From Micavibrio sp. UBA2137 (lineage in GTDB: Bacteria; Pseudomonadota; Alphaproteobacteria; Micavibrionales; Micavibrionaceae), in assembly GCA_002328415.1 (NCBI GenBank), contig DCXL01000004.1, positions 353,650-417,649 on the forward strand: DNA of 64,000 nucleotides, written 5' to 3'. The position numbers were made by a program, and so were the translations under genes. This document shows, piece after piece, positions 1 through 6,888 of the stretch. The notes beneath the pieces were generated by a model, which worked only from the letters and a program-made list of their open reading frames with translations, ran no database searches and was not told the origin of the DNA. Each line of letters begins with the position of its first letter. Within the stretch, counting starts at the first letter, position 1.

Positions 1-787
1 CATTAGCCTGCTCGTTAATGTCCTTACGTGCAGCAAGTAGCGTGTCAATCTGACAATCAATCGTCAGGTAGAAATGTGGAACGGTTAACTTAGATTCAAG
101 CAAACGCTGCGCTGTAATCTTCTTAATATTGTTATTTGGAATGGCCTCATATTCCATTCCATAGACATTGGCAAGTTTCTGTGCATCTTGTCCTGCTGGC
201 ATTTGTTTATTTGCATTGGAAGAAGATGTTTGTACGCCCTTAGAAGCACTTCCACCTTTGAAGTTCTCAATATCGGCCTTTACAATGCGGCCGCGCGGGC
301 CTGAACCTGACACGGATGACAAATCAATATTTTTATCCTTTGCCAAACGACGCGCCAAGGGTGATGCAAAAATGCGGTCGCCTTGTGCTTCTGATTTCTG
401 TTGTGCTTGTGCTGACACTGGCTCTGCCTTCTCTTGTTTCTGCTCTTTTGGTTCTGACTTACTCTCAGCCTTAGCCTCTGGTTTTTCTTCGGGCTTTGAT
501 ACACCTGACGATAAATCCATGCTCTCTATAGCGCTTTTATCTTCGCCCTCTTCCAGAAGAACGCCTATCACGTCATTAACCTTAACATTCTCTGTTCCAC
601 CCGCAACGATAATCTTACCTAGCACGCCCTCATCAACAGCCTCAACTTCCATTGTGGCCTTATCGGTTTCAATCTCGGCAATGACATCACCTGCATTAAC
701 CTCATCCCCTTCCGAGACAAGCCATTTGGCAAGTGTGCCCTCTTCCATGGTAGGGCTAAGTGCGGGCATTGTAATTTTAATGGGCAT
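1..787 (-). CDS. pdhC: Pyruvate dehydrogenase E2, dihydrolipoamide acetyltransferase (3' part outside window)
   Basis: E2 core of the pyruvate dehydrogenase complex; it takes the acetyl group from E1 on a swinging lipoyl arm and passes it to CoA. The 262 residues visible start at the ATG ending at 787 and run off the left edge. The order is: lipoyl domain (1-80, lipoylated Lys43 in ETDKATMEVE), a Lys/Glu/Gln-rich flexible linker (about 95-137), the peripheral subunit-binding domain (about 139-176, with SPLARRLA and GPRGRIVKADIE), and the beginning of the catalytic domain. The lipoyl domain is almost identical to that of PdhB. The gene lies downstream of pdhB on the same strand, but about 360 bases separate them, and a small opposite-strand gene occupies that space. 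Identification is secure; the catalytic C-terminus is not visible. Confidence 0.95.
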   Translation of the reverse strand, partial: MPIKITMPALSPTMEEGTLAKWLVSEGDEVNAGDVIAEIETDKATMEVEAVDEGVLGKIIVAGGTENVKVNDVIGVLLEEGEDKSAIESMDLSSGVSKPEEKPEAKAESKSEPKEQKQEKAEPVSAQAQQKSEAQGDRIFASPLARRLAKDKNIDLSSVSGSGPRGRIVKADIENFKGGSASKGVQTSSSNANKQMPAGQDAQKLANVYGMEYEAIPNNNIKKITAQRLLESKLTVPHFYLTIDCQIDTLLAARKDINEQAN

Positions 788-879
788 AACAAACCTCTTT
801 ATGACAAACAAAACTTGAAAGTGAATTTATATACTGATAAGACAAAAGAAAACGAAAGAAAAGAACAGGACTGCGTAAT

Positions 880-1311
880 ATGTCATTTGGATACTCATCT
901 AGATTCGCAAAAATCGAAGAAAATAGAAACTTACTTGAGCGGATTGCTGATTTTAAAGCCGAAAAAATAGGCTTTGACGATCTTTTCGAAAAAATTTTTG
1001 AAAAGCACAGATTTTTAAGCGAAGCCCTTATAGAGGAATACAACCTTTCTTCCCGTGATGTAAGCAATTTCACAGATGGCAAGAAAGCACCTAAGCCTAG
1101 CGACATGCGCTCAATGGTGGGTTTTATCTCAAAATTTGCTGAAAGCATTATTGAGGATCCCGATAGCACACCTTACGAACTGCGTCCACAATATCTGCGC
1201 GCTGTGGAAGGGCGAGTTGCTCCAAATTCGCTGCGTACGGAAGAGGAACGTCCTTCGCACAGACCCGCGCCACAGGCGCGTCTAAGTGGTCAAATGCATG
1301 CTCGTTTATAA
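880..1311 (+). CDS. Small hypothetical protein between pdhC and pdhB, possibly HTH-like
   Basis: Unrecognised 143-residue ORF on the opposite strand to the pdh genes. Residues 1-89 lie in the space between pdhC and pdhB and have a natural charged composition. Residues 38-85 (LSEALIEEYNLSSRDVSNFT, then DGKKAPKPSDM) loosely resemble the helix-turn-helix of XRE-type regulators, where a GK.xP motif follows the recognition helix; this is a weak inference. The last 54 codons run antisense through the end of pdhB, whose own C-terminus looks normal. Either the two genes overlap convergently by 164 bases, or this gene was cut and its original end replaced. A purine-rich stretch (aagaacagga) lies about 10 bases before the ATG. 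Confidence 0.5.
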   Translation: MSFGYSSRFAKIEENRNLLERIADFKAEKIGFDDLFEKIFEKHRFLSEALIEEYNLSSRDVSNFTDGKKAPKPSDMRSMVGFISKFAESIIEDPDSTPYELRPQYLRAVEGRVAPNSLRTEEERPSHRPAPQARLSGQMHARL

Positions 1312-2605
1312 CAGCCGTTACCTCTGATCCAATACCAGCAAAAGGCCATCCTTCCTCAGCAACCACGATGCGGTTGGTTTTCTTGACGCTTTCGACAATC
1401 GTCCAACGGTCAAGCGGGCGTACTGTACGCAAATTGATGACCTCTGCTTCAATACCGTCTTTTGCCAATTCCTCGGCCGCCTCAAGCGCCTTACCCACCA
1501 TGATGGAAAGCGCAACAATCGTTACATCTGACCCTTCACGTTCAATTTTTGCACGACCGATGGGGATAACGTAATCGTTATCATCTGGAACCTCAAAGCT
1601 TTGACCGTACACCAATTCATGTTCAAGAATAAGAACAGGGTTTGGGTCACGAATGGCAGCCTTCATCAAGCCTTTGGCATCAGCCGCTGACCATGGTGAG
1701 ACAACTTTAAGTCCCGGTATATGGCCATACCAACTTGCATAGCATTGTGAGTGTTGCGCGCCAACACGTGCAGCGGCCCCATTAGGTCCACGGAAAACAA
1801 TCGGACAACCCAGTTGTCCACCTGCCATGTACAATGTTTTGGCTGCAGAGTTAATAATGTGGTCAATCGCCTGCATTGCAAAATTCATGGTCATGAACTC
1901 AACAATTGGTTTCAAACCGCGGAAGGCAGAGCCCACAGCGATACCAGCAAAGCCGTGTTCAGTAATAGGCGTATCAATGACACGCTTGGCACCAAATTCA
2001 TCGAGCAAGCCTTGGGAGACCTTATAGGCACCGTTATATTCGGCAACTTCCTCACCCATCAGATAAATACTTTCATCTGCACGCATCTCATCGGCCATTG
2101 CATCACGGAGCGCCTCACGCACTGTTTTCTCTGTGGTGTCCTCAAAGAATTTAGCTTCATCAAACACAGGCGGCTCAATTAACTTACCTTGCGCGTAAAG
2201 GATATCACGATCCTTTATTTCCTTGCCTTCAGCTTGCGCGACATTCTGTTGAGGTTGAGGTGCACTGTCCTTATTATCACCCTCATCTTCATCATCTTGA
2301 TTATTCTGTTCTGATGCCGTTGAATTTTTAACCTCATCCAGATTGATATCTGAATTAGACTCACCTTCTTCAAGTAAAACAGCAATCACATCGTTCACTT
2401 TGACATTCTCTGTGCCTGCCTCGACAACGATTTTACCGATTTTACCTTCATCAACAGCTTCAACCTCCATTGTGGCCTTATCTGTTTCAATCTCGGCAAT
2501 CACATCCCCTGCATTGACCTCATCCCCTTCCGAGACAAGCCACTTGGCGAGTGTGCCCTCTTCCATGGTAGGGCTAAGCGCTGGCATTAGTACATTTATT
2601 GGCAT
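1148..2605 (-). CDS. pdhB: Pyruvate dehydrogenase E1 component, beta subunit with N-terminal lipoyl domain
   Basis: Beta subunit of the thiamine-dependent E1 enzyme that decarboxylates pyruvate and acetylates lipoyl groups. Its 485 residues begin with a complete lipoyl domain (1-80, Lys43 in ETDKATMEVE), followed by an Asn/Asp/Glu-rich linker (about 85-150) and the transketolase-like E1-beta domain (about 155-485), with the typical end PYAANLEQLALPQ then VRKVCYR. Fusion of a lipoyl domain to E1-beta is an alphaproteobacterial hallmark. The gene is 36 bases downstream of pdhA. Its first 130 or so bases match the start of pdhC at about 93 percent identity. The last 164 bases overlap an opposite-strand ORF. 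Confidence 0.96.
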   Translation of the reverse strand: MPINVLMPALSPTMEEGTLAKWLVSEGDEVNAGDVIAEIETDKATMEVEAVDEGKIGKIVVEAGTENVKVNDVIAVLLEEGESNSDINLDEVKNSTASEQNNQDDEDEGDNKDSAPQPQQNVAQAEGKEIKDRDILYAQGKLIEPPVFDEAKFFEDTTEKTVREALRDAMADEMRADESIYLMGEEVAEYNGAYKVSQGLLDEFGAKRVIDTPITEHGFAGIAVGSAFRGLKPIVEFMTMNFAMQAIDHIINSAAKTLYMAGGQLGCPIVFRGPNGAAARVGAQHSQCYASWYGHIPGLKVVSPWSAADAKGLMKAAIRDPNPVLILEHELVYGQSFEVPDDNDYVIPIGRAKIEREGSDVTIVALSIMVGKALEAAEELAKDGIEAEVINLRTVRPLDRWTIVESVKKTNRIVVAEEGWPFAGIGSEVTAVINEHAFDHLDAPVARVCAKDVPLPYAANLEQLALPQRADIVDAVRKVCYRDPQ

Positions 2606-2641
2606 AAATTCCTCTAAATTCTGATATTCAAACTTTTAAAA

Positions 2642-3661
2642 TTAGGCAGCGCCATCTACGGGCTTGAGCACATCTGTCCAAAGCTCGAACGCTTCTGGCT
2701 CAGGTGCTTCCTGTGCAAATTCTGCTGCCTCTTTAACGATCTCCTTGATTTCCTTATCAATCGCCTTGATGTCATCTTCCTTAACATCCAACTCGTGCGT
2801 CATAAGCCCCTTAATTTTTACAATAGGGTCCTGCTCGTCCTTATATGAAGAAAGCTCTTCCTTCGTTCTATATTTCGCTGGGTCTGACATAGAGTGACCA
2901 CGGAAGCGATAGGTCATCATTTCAAGAATGTAGGGACCATTGCCCTCACGTACATAAGAAAGCGCTTGCTCAGCAGCTGCCTGAACTTCAAGCACATCCA
3001 TACCATCAACACGCTCACCAGGAATATTGTACCCCTCACCACGGCGGTAAAGATCCCCCGCTGACGAACGCTTCACAGATGTTCCCATACCATATTGGTT
3101 ATTCTCGATAACATAGAGCACAGGGAGCTTCCAAAGAGCAGCCATGTTATAACATTCAGCATTTTGCCCTTGGTTAGCAGCCCCATCACCCATATAAGTC
3201 ACAGCAACGCCGCCATCCTCATTATATTTATGGGCAAAGGCCATTCCTGTTCCAATTGAACTGGACGCGCCAACAATCCCGTGACCACCAAAGAAGTTCT
3301 TTTCTTGGGAGAACATATGCATCGAACCACCTTTACCACGTGAGTAGCCCGCCTCGCGACCTGTAAGCTCGGCCATAACCCCTTTGGGATCCATCCCACA
3401 AGCAAGCATATGCCCATGATCACGATATGTCGTCACCACAGAATCCTGTTCAATTTGCTTTGATTGGATACCTGTTACAACGGCTTCTTGTCCAATATAA
3501 AGATGACAGAAACCGCCAATAAGCCCCATACCATAAAGCTGGCCCGCCTTTTCTTCAAAACGACGGATAAGCAGCATCTCGCGATAAAGCTCAAGCGCCT
3601 CGTCCTTTGATGGCAGTGTCTTTGAATTTTTGTTCTTTGATGTTGTTTTTTCTTTACTCAC
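2642..3661 (-). CDS. pdhA: Pyruvate dehydrogenase E1 component, alpha subunit
   Basis: Alpha subunit of pyruvate dehydrogenase E1, forming the thiamine diphosphate site with PdhB. The 339-residue protein has the thiamine-binding motif starting at GDGAANQG (158-165) and ending near NNQYG (187-191), and the conserved loop YRFRGHSMSDPAKYR (251-265). The first 17 residues are Lys/Ser/Thr-rich and poorly conserved. It is the first gene of the pdhA-pdhB-pdhC group and lies 135 bases downstream of ftsB, an arrangement common in Alphaproteobacteria. The gap upstream has a 16-base perfect palindrome but no convincing promoter. Confidence 0.97.
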   Translation of the reverse strand: MSKEKTTSKNKNSKTLPSKDEALELYREMLLIRRFEEKAGQLYGMGLIGGFCHLYIGQEAVVTGIQSKQIEQDSVVTTYRDHGHMLACGMDPKGVMAELTGREAGYSRGKGGSMHMFSQEKNFFGGHGIVGASSSIGTGMAFAHKYNEDGGVAVTYMGDGAANQGQNAECYNMAALWKLPVLYVIENNQYGMGTSVKRSSAGDLYRRGEGYNIPGERVDGMDVLEVQAAAEQALSYVREGNGPYILEMMTYRFRGHSMSDPAKYRTKEELSSYKDEQDPIVKIKGLMTHELDVKEDDIKAIDKEIKEIVKEAAEFAQEAPEPEAFELWTDVLKPVDGAA

Positions 3662-3720
3662 AAATCTGCTCCTTAAAAAGTGCCTGACTTAGTTATCGTA
3701 TTTTACGCTACGTTTCCAGT

Positions 3721-3736
3721 GAAAAACGCGTTTTTC
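3721..3736. repeat. 16-bp perfect palindrome upstream of pdhA
   Basis: GAAAAACGCGTTTTTC reads the same on both strands and lies about 60 bases before the pdhA start codon. It could be a protein-binding site or a short hairpin with a CGCG loop. No known operator was recognised. Confidence 0.5.
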
Positions 3737-3796
3737 CACGCGCACTTAAAGCCCCGCTTTACAGACAAATTACTGATAAAGTAAGAAAATATATTT

Positions 3797-4132
3797 TTAA
3801 AGGCTGTTTTTATCCCGAAGCAGAACAACTGCATCTTCATCGTAAAAACCCAACATCTTGCCCATGCGCTCCTGTAACATATCCGCGTCAACAGATTGTG
3901 GGCGCAAACGCACAACCTTGGCATACAGCATGTCACGCGAAGCGATGACTTCATCATATTCGTTTTGAAGCGCCAACTTCTCAGCATTCATGGCATTCAA
4001 GGAGAGAAGCGATCTTTGACCGAAAATGAGGTGATAAGAGAAATAAATAAGCAAACAGACACCAAATAGGGTAAAGACACCAACTTTGCCTTGCCCTTTG
4101 TAATTTTTACGTCTGTTCCAAAGTTTTCTCAT
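3797..4132 (-). CDS. ftsB: Septum formation initiator, FtsB/DivIC family
   Basis: Small bitopic protein of the divisome; in the family it bridges FtsQ and FtsL and helps start septal wall synthesis. The 111 residues show a basic cytoplasmic N-terminus (1-16), one membrane segment (about 17-37), a periplasmic coiled-coil-like stretch (about 41-75, NAEKLALQNEYDEVIASRD) and a conserved tail around VVRLRPQSVDADMLQERMGKML (split here: VVRLRPQS at 73-80, MLQERMGKM at 85-93). Its position between eno and pdhA is usual for Alphaproteobacteria. The 133-base gap upstream carries a TATAAT box and five GANTC sites, which suggests cell-cycle control through DNA methylation. Confidence 0.9.
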   Translation of the reverse strand: MRKLWNRRKNYKGQGKVGVFTLFGVCLLIYFSYHLIFGQRSLLSLNAMNAEKLALQNEYDEVIASRDMLYAKVVRLRPQSVDADMLQERMGKMLGFYDEDAVVLLRDKNSL

Positions 4133-4141
4133 ATCTGTATT

Positions 4142-4243
4142 GAATCAAAAACGAATCACTTGCGCAAGTGAAAAATCATTACGATTCAATGCCTTAAATA
4201 GAACAAAGCAGGAATTATAACCGCTAAGTGATTCAATTGATTC
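4142..4243 (-). promoter_or_regulatory. Putative ftsB promoter with a cluster of five GANTC methylation sites
   Basis: On the minus strand a TATAAT (4214-4219) lies about 80 bases before the ftsB start; the -35 region 17 bases upstream (4237-4242) is poor. GANTC sites occur at 4142-4146, 4153-4157, 4183-4187, 4230-4234 and 4239-4243. The one at 4230-4234 falls in the -10/-35 spacer and the one at 4239-4243 on the -35 position. A 14-base perfect palindrome (CACTTGCGCAAGTG, 4157-4170) sits in the predicted leader. In Caulobacter, GcrA acts with sigma-70 at promoters whose methylated GANTC lies between -10 and -35; extending this to ftsB here is inference. Confidence 0.5.
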
Positions 4244-4265
4244 ACCTTTTTAATTTCAAAAAAAA

Positions 4266-5534
4266 TTAAAAGAATTTTCCAGCATAAATAGCCGTTGGAC
4301 CAAGGTTCTCCTCAATGCGTAAAAGCTGGTTATATTTAGCCGTTCTATCTGAGCGCGAAAGAGAGCCTGTTTTAATCTGACCACAGTTTGTCGCCACCGC
4401 TAAATCAGCAATGGTAACATCCTCTGTCTCGCCTGAGCGATGGGACATCACAGATTTAAAGGACGCTGCTGTTGCCATTTGGACAGTATTTAATGTTTCC
4501 GTCAACGTACCGATCTGATTAACCTTCACCAAAATGGCATTAGCAGCCCTTTTCTCAATTCCTGTTTTAAGGCGCTCAACATTGGTCACGAAAACGTCAT
4601 CACCCACAAGCTGGCATTTATCGCCAAGCGCCGCCATGAGGGCAGACCACCCCGCCCAATCATCCTCGGACATACCATCTTCAATAGATTTAATAGGATA
4701 ATTCTTCAAAAGGCCTTCGTAATAGCCAACCATTTTATCAGAAGAGAGTGACACACCTTCACCAACAAGCTCGTATTTTCCAGCCTTACAAAATTCCGTT
4801 GCAGCGGCATCAAGGGCAAGAACGATATCCTCTCCTGCCTTATAACCGGCTTTTGCAATAGATGTCATGATAAGGTCAAGCGCCTCTTTGGATGATTTGA
4901 CAGCCGGTGCAAACCCCCCTTCATCACCAACATTGGTATTTAATCCTTGTTTTGACAGCTCAGCTCTTAACGCATGAAAGACCTCCGCACCCATTTGAAT
5001 GGCATGTGAAAAACTCTCAGCACCAGTCGGCATAATCATAAATTCTTGAATATCGACTGGATTATCTGCATGCGCACCGCCATTAAGAATATTCATCATT
5101 GGTGTTGGCAGAACACGCGCATTTGTGCCCCCTACATAGCGATAAAGCGGCGCATCAAGCTCATCAGCCATTGCCTTGGCCACAGCAAGAGACACACCCA
5201 GAAGCGCATTCGCACCAAGCTTTTTCTTATTGGCCGTTCCATCCAAATCAAGAAGAATTTGATCAACAAAAGCCTGTTGTTCGGCATCAACGCCTATTAA
5301 TTCTTTAGCAATCTTCGTATTCACATTATCAACAGCCTGATGAACGCTTTTACCACCAAACATTTTCTTGTCGCCATCGCGCAATTCAACAGCCTCATAC
5401 TTGCCAGTTGACGCACCAGAAGGGACGGCAGCACGACCCCACGCGCCGCTTTCAAGAAGAACATCAACTTCTACTGTTGGATTACCGCGGCTATCTAGGA
5501 TTTGGCGGGCAATGATGTCAATAATGGCTGTCAT
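4266..5534 (-). CDS. eno: Enolase (phosphopyruvate hydratase)
   Basis: Glycolytic enzyme that converts 2-phosphoglycerate to phosphoenolpyruvate with magnesium. The 422-residue protein is full length and begins MTAIIDIIARQILDSRGNPT. It has the substrate loop SGASTGKYEA, metal-ligand regions LALDAAATEF, IEDGMSEDDW and LVGDDVFVTN, the catalytic-lysine region ILVKVNQIGT, and the C-terminal signature SHRSGETEDVTIADLAVA. It stands upstream of ftsB on the same strand and is divergent from the DUF4112 gene. Only an A/T-only hairpin follows its stop, so termination before ftsB is doubtful. Confidence 0.98.
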   Translation of the reverse strand: MTAIIDIIARQILDSRGNPTVEVDVLLESGAWGRAAVPSGASTGKYEAVELRDGDKKMFGGKSVHQAVDNVNTKIAKELIGVDAEQQAFVDQILLDLDGTANKKKLGANALLGVSLAVAKAMADELDAPLYRYVGGTNARVLPTPMMNILNGGAHADNPVDIQEFMIMPTGAESFSHAIQMGAEVFHALRAELSKQGLNTNVGDEGGFAPAVKSSKEALDLIMTSIAKAGYKAGEDIVLALDAAATEFCKAGKYELVGEGVSLSSDKMVGYYEGLLKNYPIKSIEDGMSEDDWAGWSALMAALGDKCQLVGDDVFVTNVERLKTGIEKRAANAILVKVNQIGTLTETLNTVQMATAASFKSVMSHRSGETEDVTIADLAVATNCGQIKTGSLSRSDRTAKYNQLLRIEENLGPTAIYAGKFF

Positions 5535-5646
5535 AAAACTATCCTTCTAAATCAATGAGAATCTTTTGAACTTATGTCGTGCCCATTAGTTAACTAACTT
5601 GCACAAGGCGACTATAAATCAAAGCGGCAACAAAAGACAATTCATT

Positions 5647-6030
5647 ATGAGCAAAACTTTTGCAGGCGATATAACCCAAAAACAAATTCGTGATGATATC
5701 GAAATACTCGATAGCATTGCTGAATGGATGGATAGCAAATTCAAAATTCCAGGAACTGAAATTCGTTTTGGCATTGATTCAATATTAGGGCTAATTCCAG
5801 GGTTAGGTGATACAATTGGTTTGGCCATCTCAGGCTACGTCATAAAGGTCGCCCATCAATATGACGCCCCTTTACTTCTTAAACTACATATGGCTTGGAA
5901 TATCTTTATAGATTGGCTAATTGGCCTTATTCCTTTTATCGGGGATATATTCGACGTTGGCTTTAAGGCCAACAAAAAGAATGTTGCACTGCTCCGCAAA
6001 CATATGGACAGTACGAATATGATTATTTAG
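5647..6030 (+). CDS. DUF4112 family membrane protein
   Basis: Protein of the DUF4112 family, recognised by the pattern RFGIDSILGLIPGLGDTIG and its near repeat LIGLIPFIGDIFDVGFKANK. The function of the family is unknown. Two hydrophobic segments (about residues 45-70 and 85-108 of the 127-residue form) each carry a GLIP.xGD motif, suggesting two related membrane hairpins; the C-terminus has the usual N.KN.ALLRKH. The ATG at 5647 is preferred; a TTG at 5599 would add 16 residues that do not fit the family. The gene runs opposite to its neighbours eno and kdsA, and its stop overlaps the kdsA stop by four bases. Confidence 0.85.
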   Translation: MSKTFAGDITQKQIRDDIEILDSIAEWMDSKFKIPGTEIRFGIDSILGLIPGLGDTIGLAISGYVIKVAHQYDAPLLLKLHMAWNIFIDWLIGLIPFIGDIFDVGFKANKKNVALLRKHMDSTNMII

Positions 6031-6878
6031 GCAATCTGGACCAAATCCATTGATTTGACCAAATCATCAATTGCCTTCATTTCTTTCAGGAATTGCTCAA
6101 GCTTATTAAAAGGCAATGCTGAAGGACCATCGCATTTAGCCTTATCTGGATCCTCATAAGCCTCAATAAATAATCCAGCCATACCAATGGCCATACACGC
6201 ACGTGACAAATCAGGTACTAGCGCACGGCGTCCACCCGAGGCCTCACTCCCTGGCAAACGCATTTGCGAGGCATGGACTGTGTCACAAATAATTGGCGTG
6301 TTATTTGTCATTTCTTTCATGACACCAAAACCCATGGGGTCAACAACCAGATTATCATAACCAAGTGAATGACCACGTTCGCATAAGATAAGTTGGTCGT
6401 TTCCGCACTCCCTGAATTTCTCAACCATATTTCCAACTTGATAAGGCGACATATATTGCGGCTTTTTAATATTGATCACCGCACCTGTTTCCGCCATTGC
6501 ACGCACAAGGTCAGTTTGACGCGCCAGAAATGCAGGAATTTGAAGTACATCTACAACGTCAGCTACAATCGGGCATTGTTCAATTTCATGCACATCCGTA
6601 ATGATAGGCACGTTGTCGAACTCTTCTTTGACCTTACGAAAGATTTTCATACCCTCGTCAAGTCCCGCCCCACGATAGGAATTAATTGAGGAACGGTTGG
6701 CCTTGTCAAAAGATGCCTTAAAGACAAAGGGAATACCCAGCTTGTCTGTAATCGTTTTATAAACCTCAACCGCCTGAAGCGTGATGTCCAGATTTTCGAG
6801 AACGTTAAGCCCTCCAAAAAGGACAAACGGCTTGTCATTGGCACATTCAAAATTGGCAATTTTTACTGATTGGGTCAT
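6027..6878 (-). CDS. kdsA: 3-deoxy-8-phosphooctulonate synthase (Kdo-8-P synthase)
   Basis: Joins phosphoenolpyruvate and arabinose 5-phosphate to make Kdo 8-phosphate for the lipopolysaccharide inner core. The 283-residue protein follows the family from end to end: FVLFGGLNVLE (18-28), FKASFDKANRSS, ITDVHE, IPAFLARQTDL, KKPQYMSP, ASGGRRALVPDLSRA and the C-terminal KCDGPSALPF. Asn25 in GGLNVLE matches Asn26 of the E. coli enzyme, which marks the metal-independent class. It is followed by no same-strand gene: the next gene downstream is the convergent DUF4112 gene. It lies 10 bases after pyrG and probably shares its transcript. Confidence 0.97.
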   Translation of the reverse strand: MTQSVKIANFECANDKPFVLFGGLNVLENLDITLQAVEVYKTITDKLGIPFVFKASFDKANRSSINSYRGAGLDEGMKIFRKVKEEFDNVPIITDVHEIEQCPIVADVVDVLQIPAFLARQTDLVRAMAETGAVINIKKPQYMSPYQVGNMVEKFRECGNDQLILCERGHSLGYDNLVVDPMGFGVMKEMTNNTPIICDTVHASQMRLPGSEASGGRRALVPDLSRACMAIGMAGLFIEAYEDPDKAKCDGPSALPFNKLEQFLKEMKAIDDLVKSMDLVQIA

Positions 6879-6888
6879 GGTAAAATCC

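Noticed and set aside
168..818. 216-codon plus-strand ORF opposite pdhC
   Set aside because: Ser/Pro-rich antisense shadow of the lipoyl domain and linker; a similar shadow exists opposite pdhB at 2343-2624.
777..1169. Minus-strand ORF between pdhB and pdhC
   Set aside because: Ser/Leu-rich composition typical of a shadow; the plus-strand ORF over the same bases has a more natural composition and a ribosome binding site.
3703..3987. 94-codon minus-strand ORF overlapping ftsB
   Set aside because: Out-of-frame shadow with Cys/Trp/Met-rich random composition.
4255..4275. A/T-only hairpin at the eno stop as terminator
   Set aside because: The stem TTTTAATTT/AAATTAAAA has no G-C pairs and partly lies in the coding end; too weak to call.
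5599..5646. TTG start extending the DUF4112 protein
   Set aside because: The 16 added residues do not fit the family and the ATG at 5647 begins in the right place.
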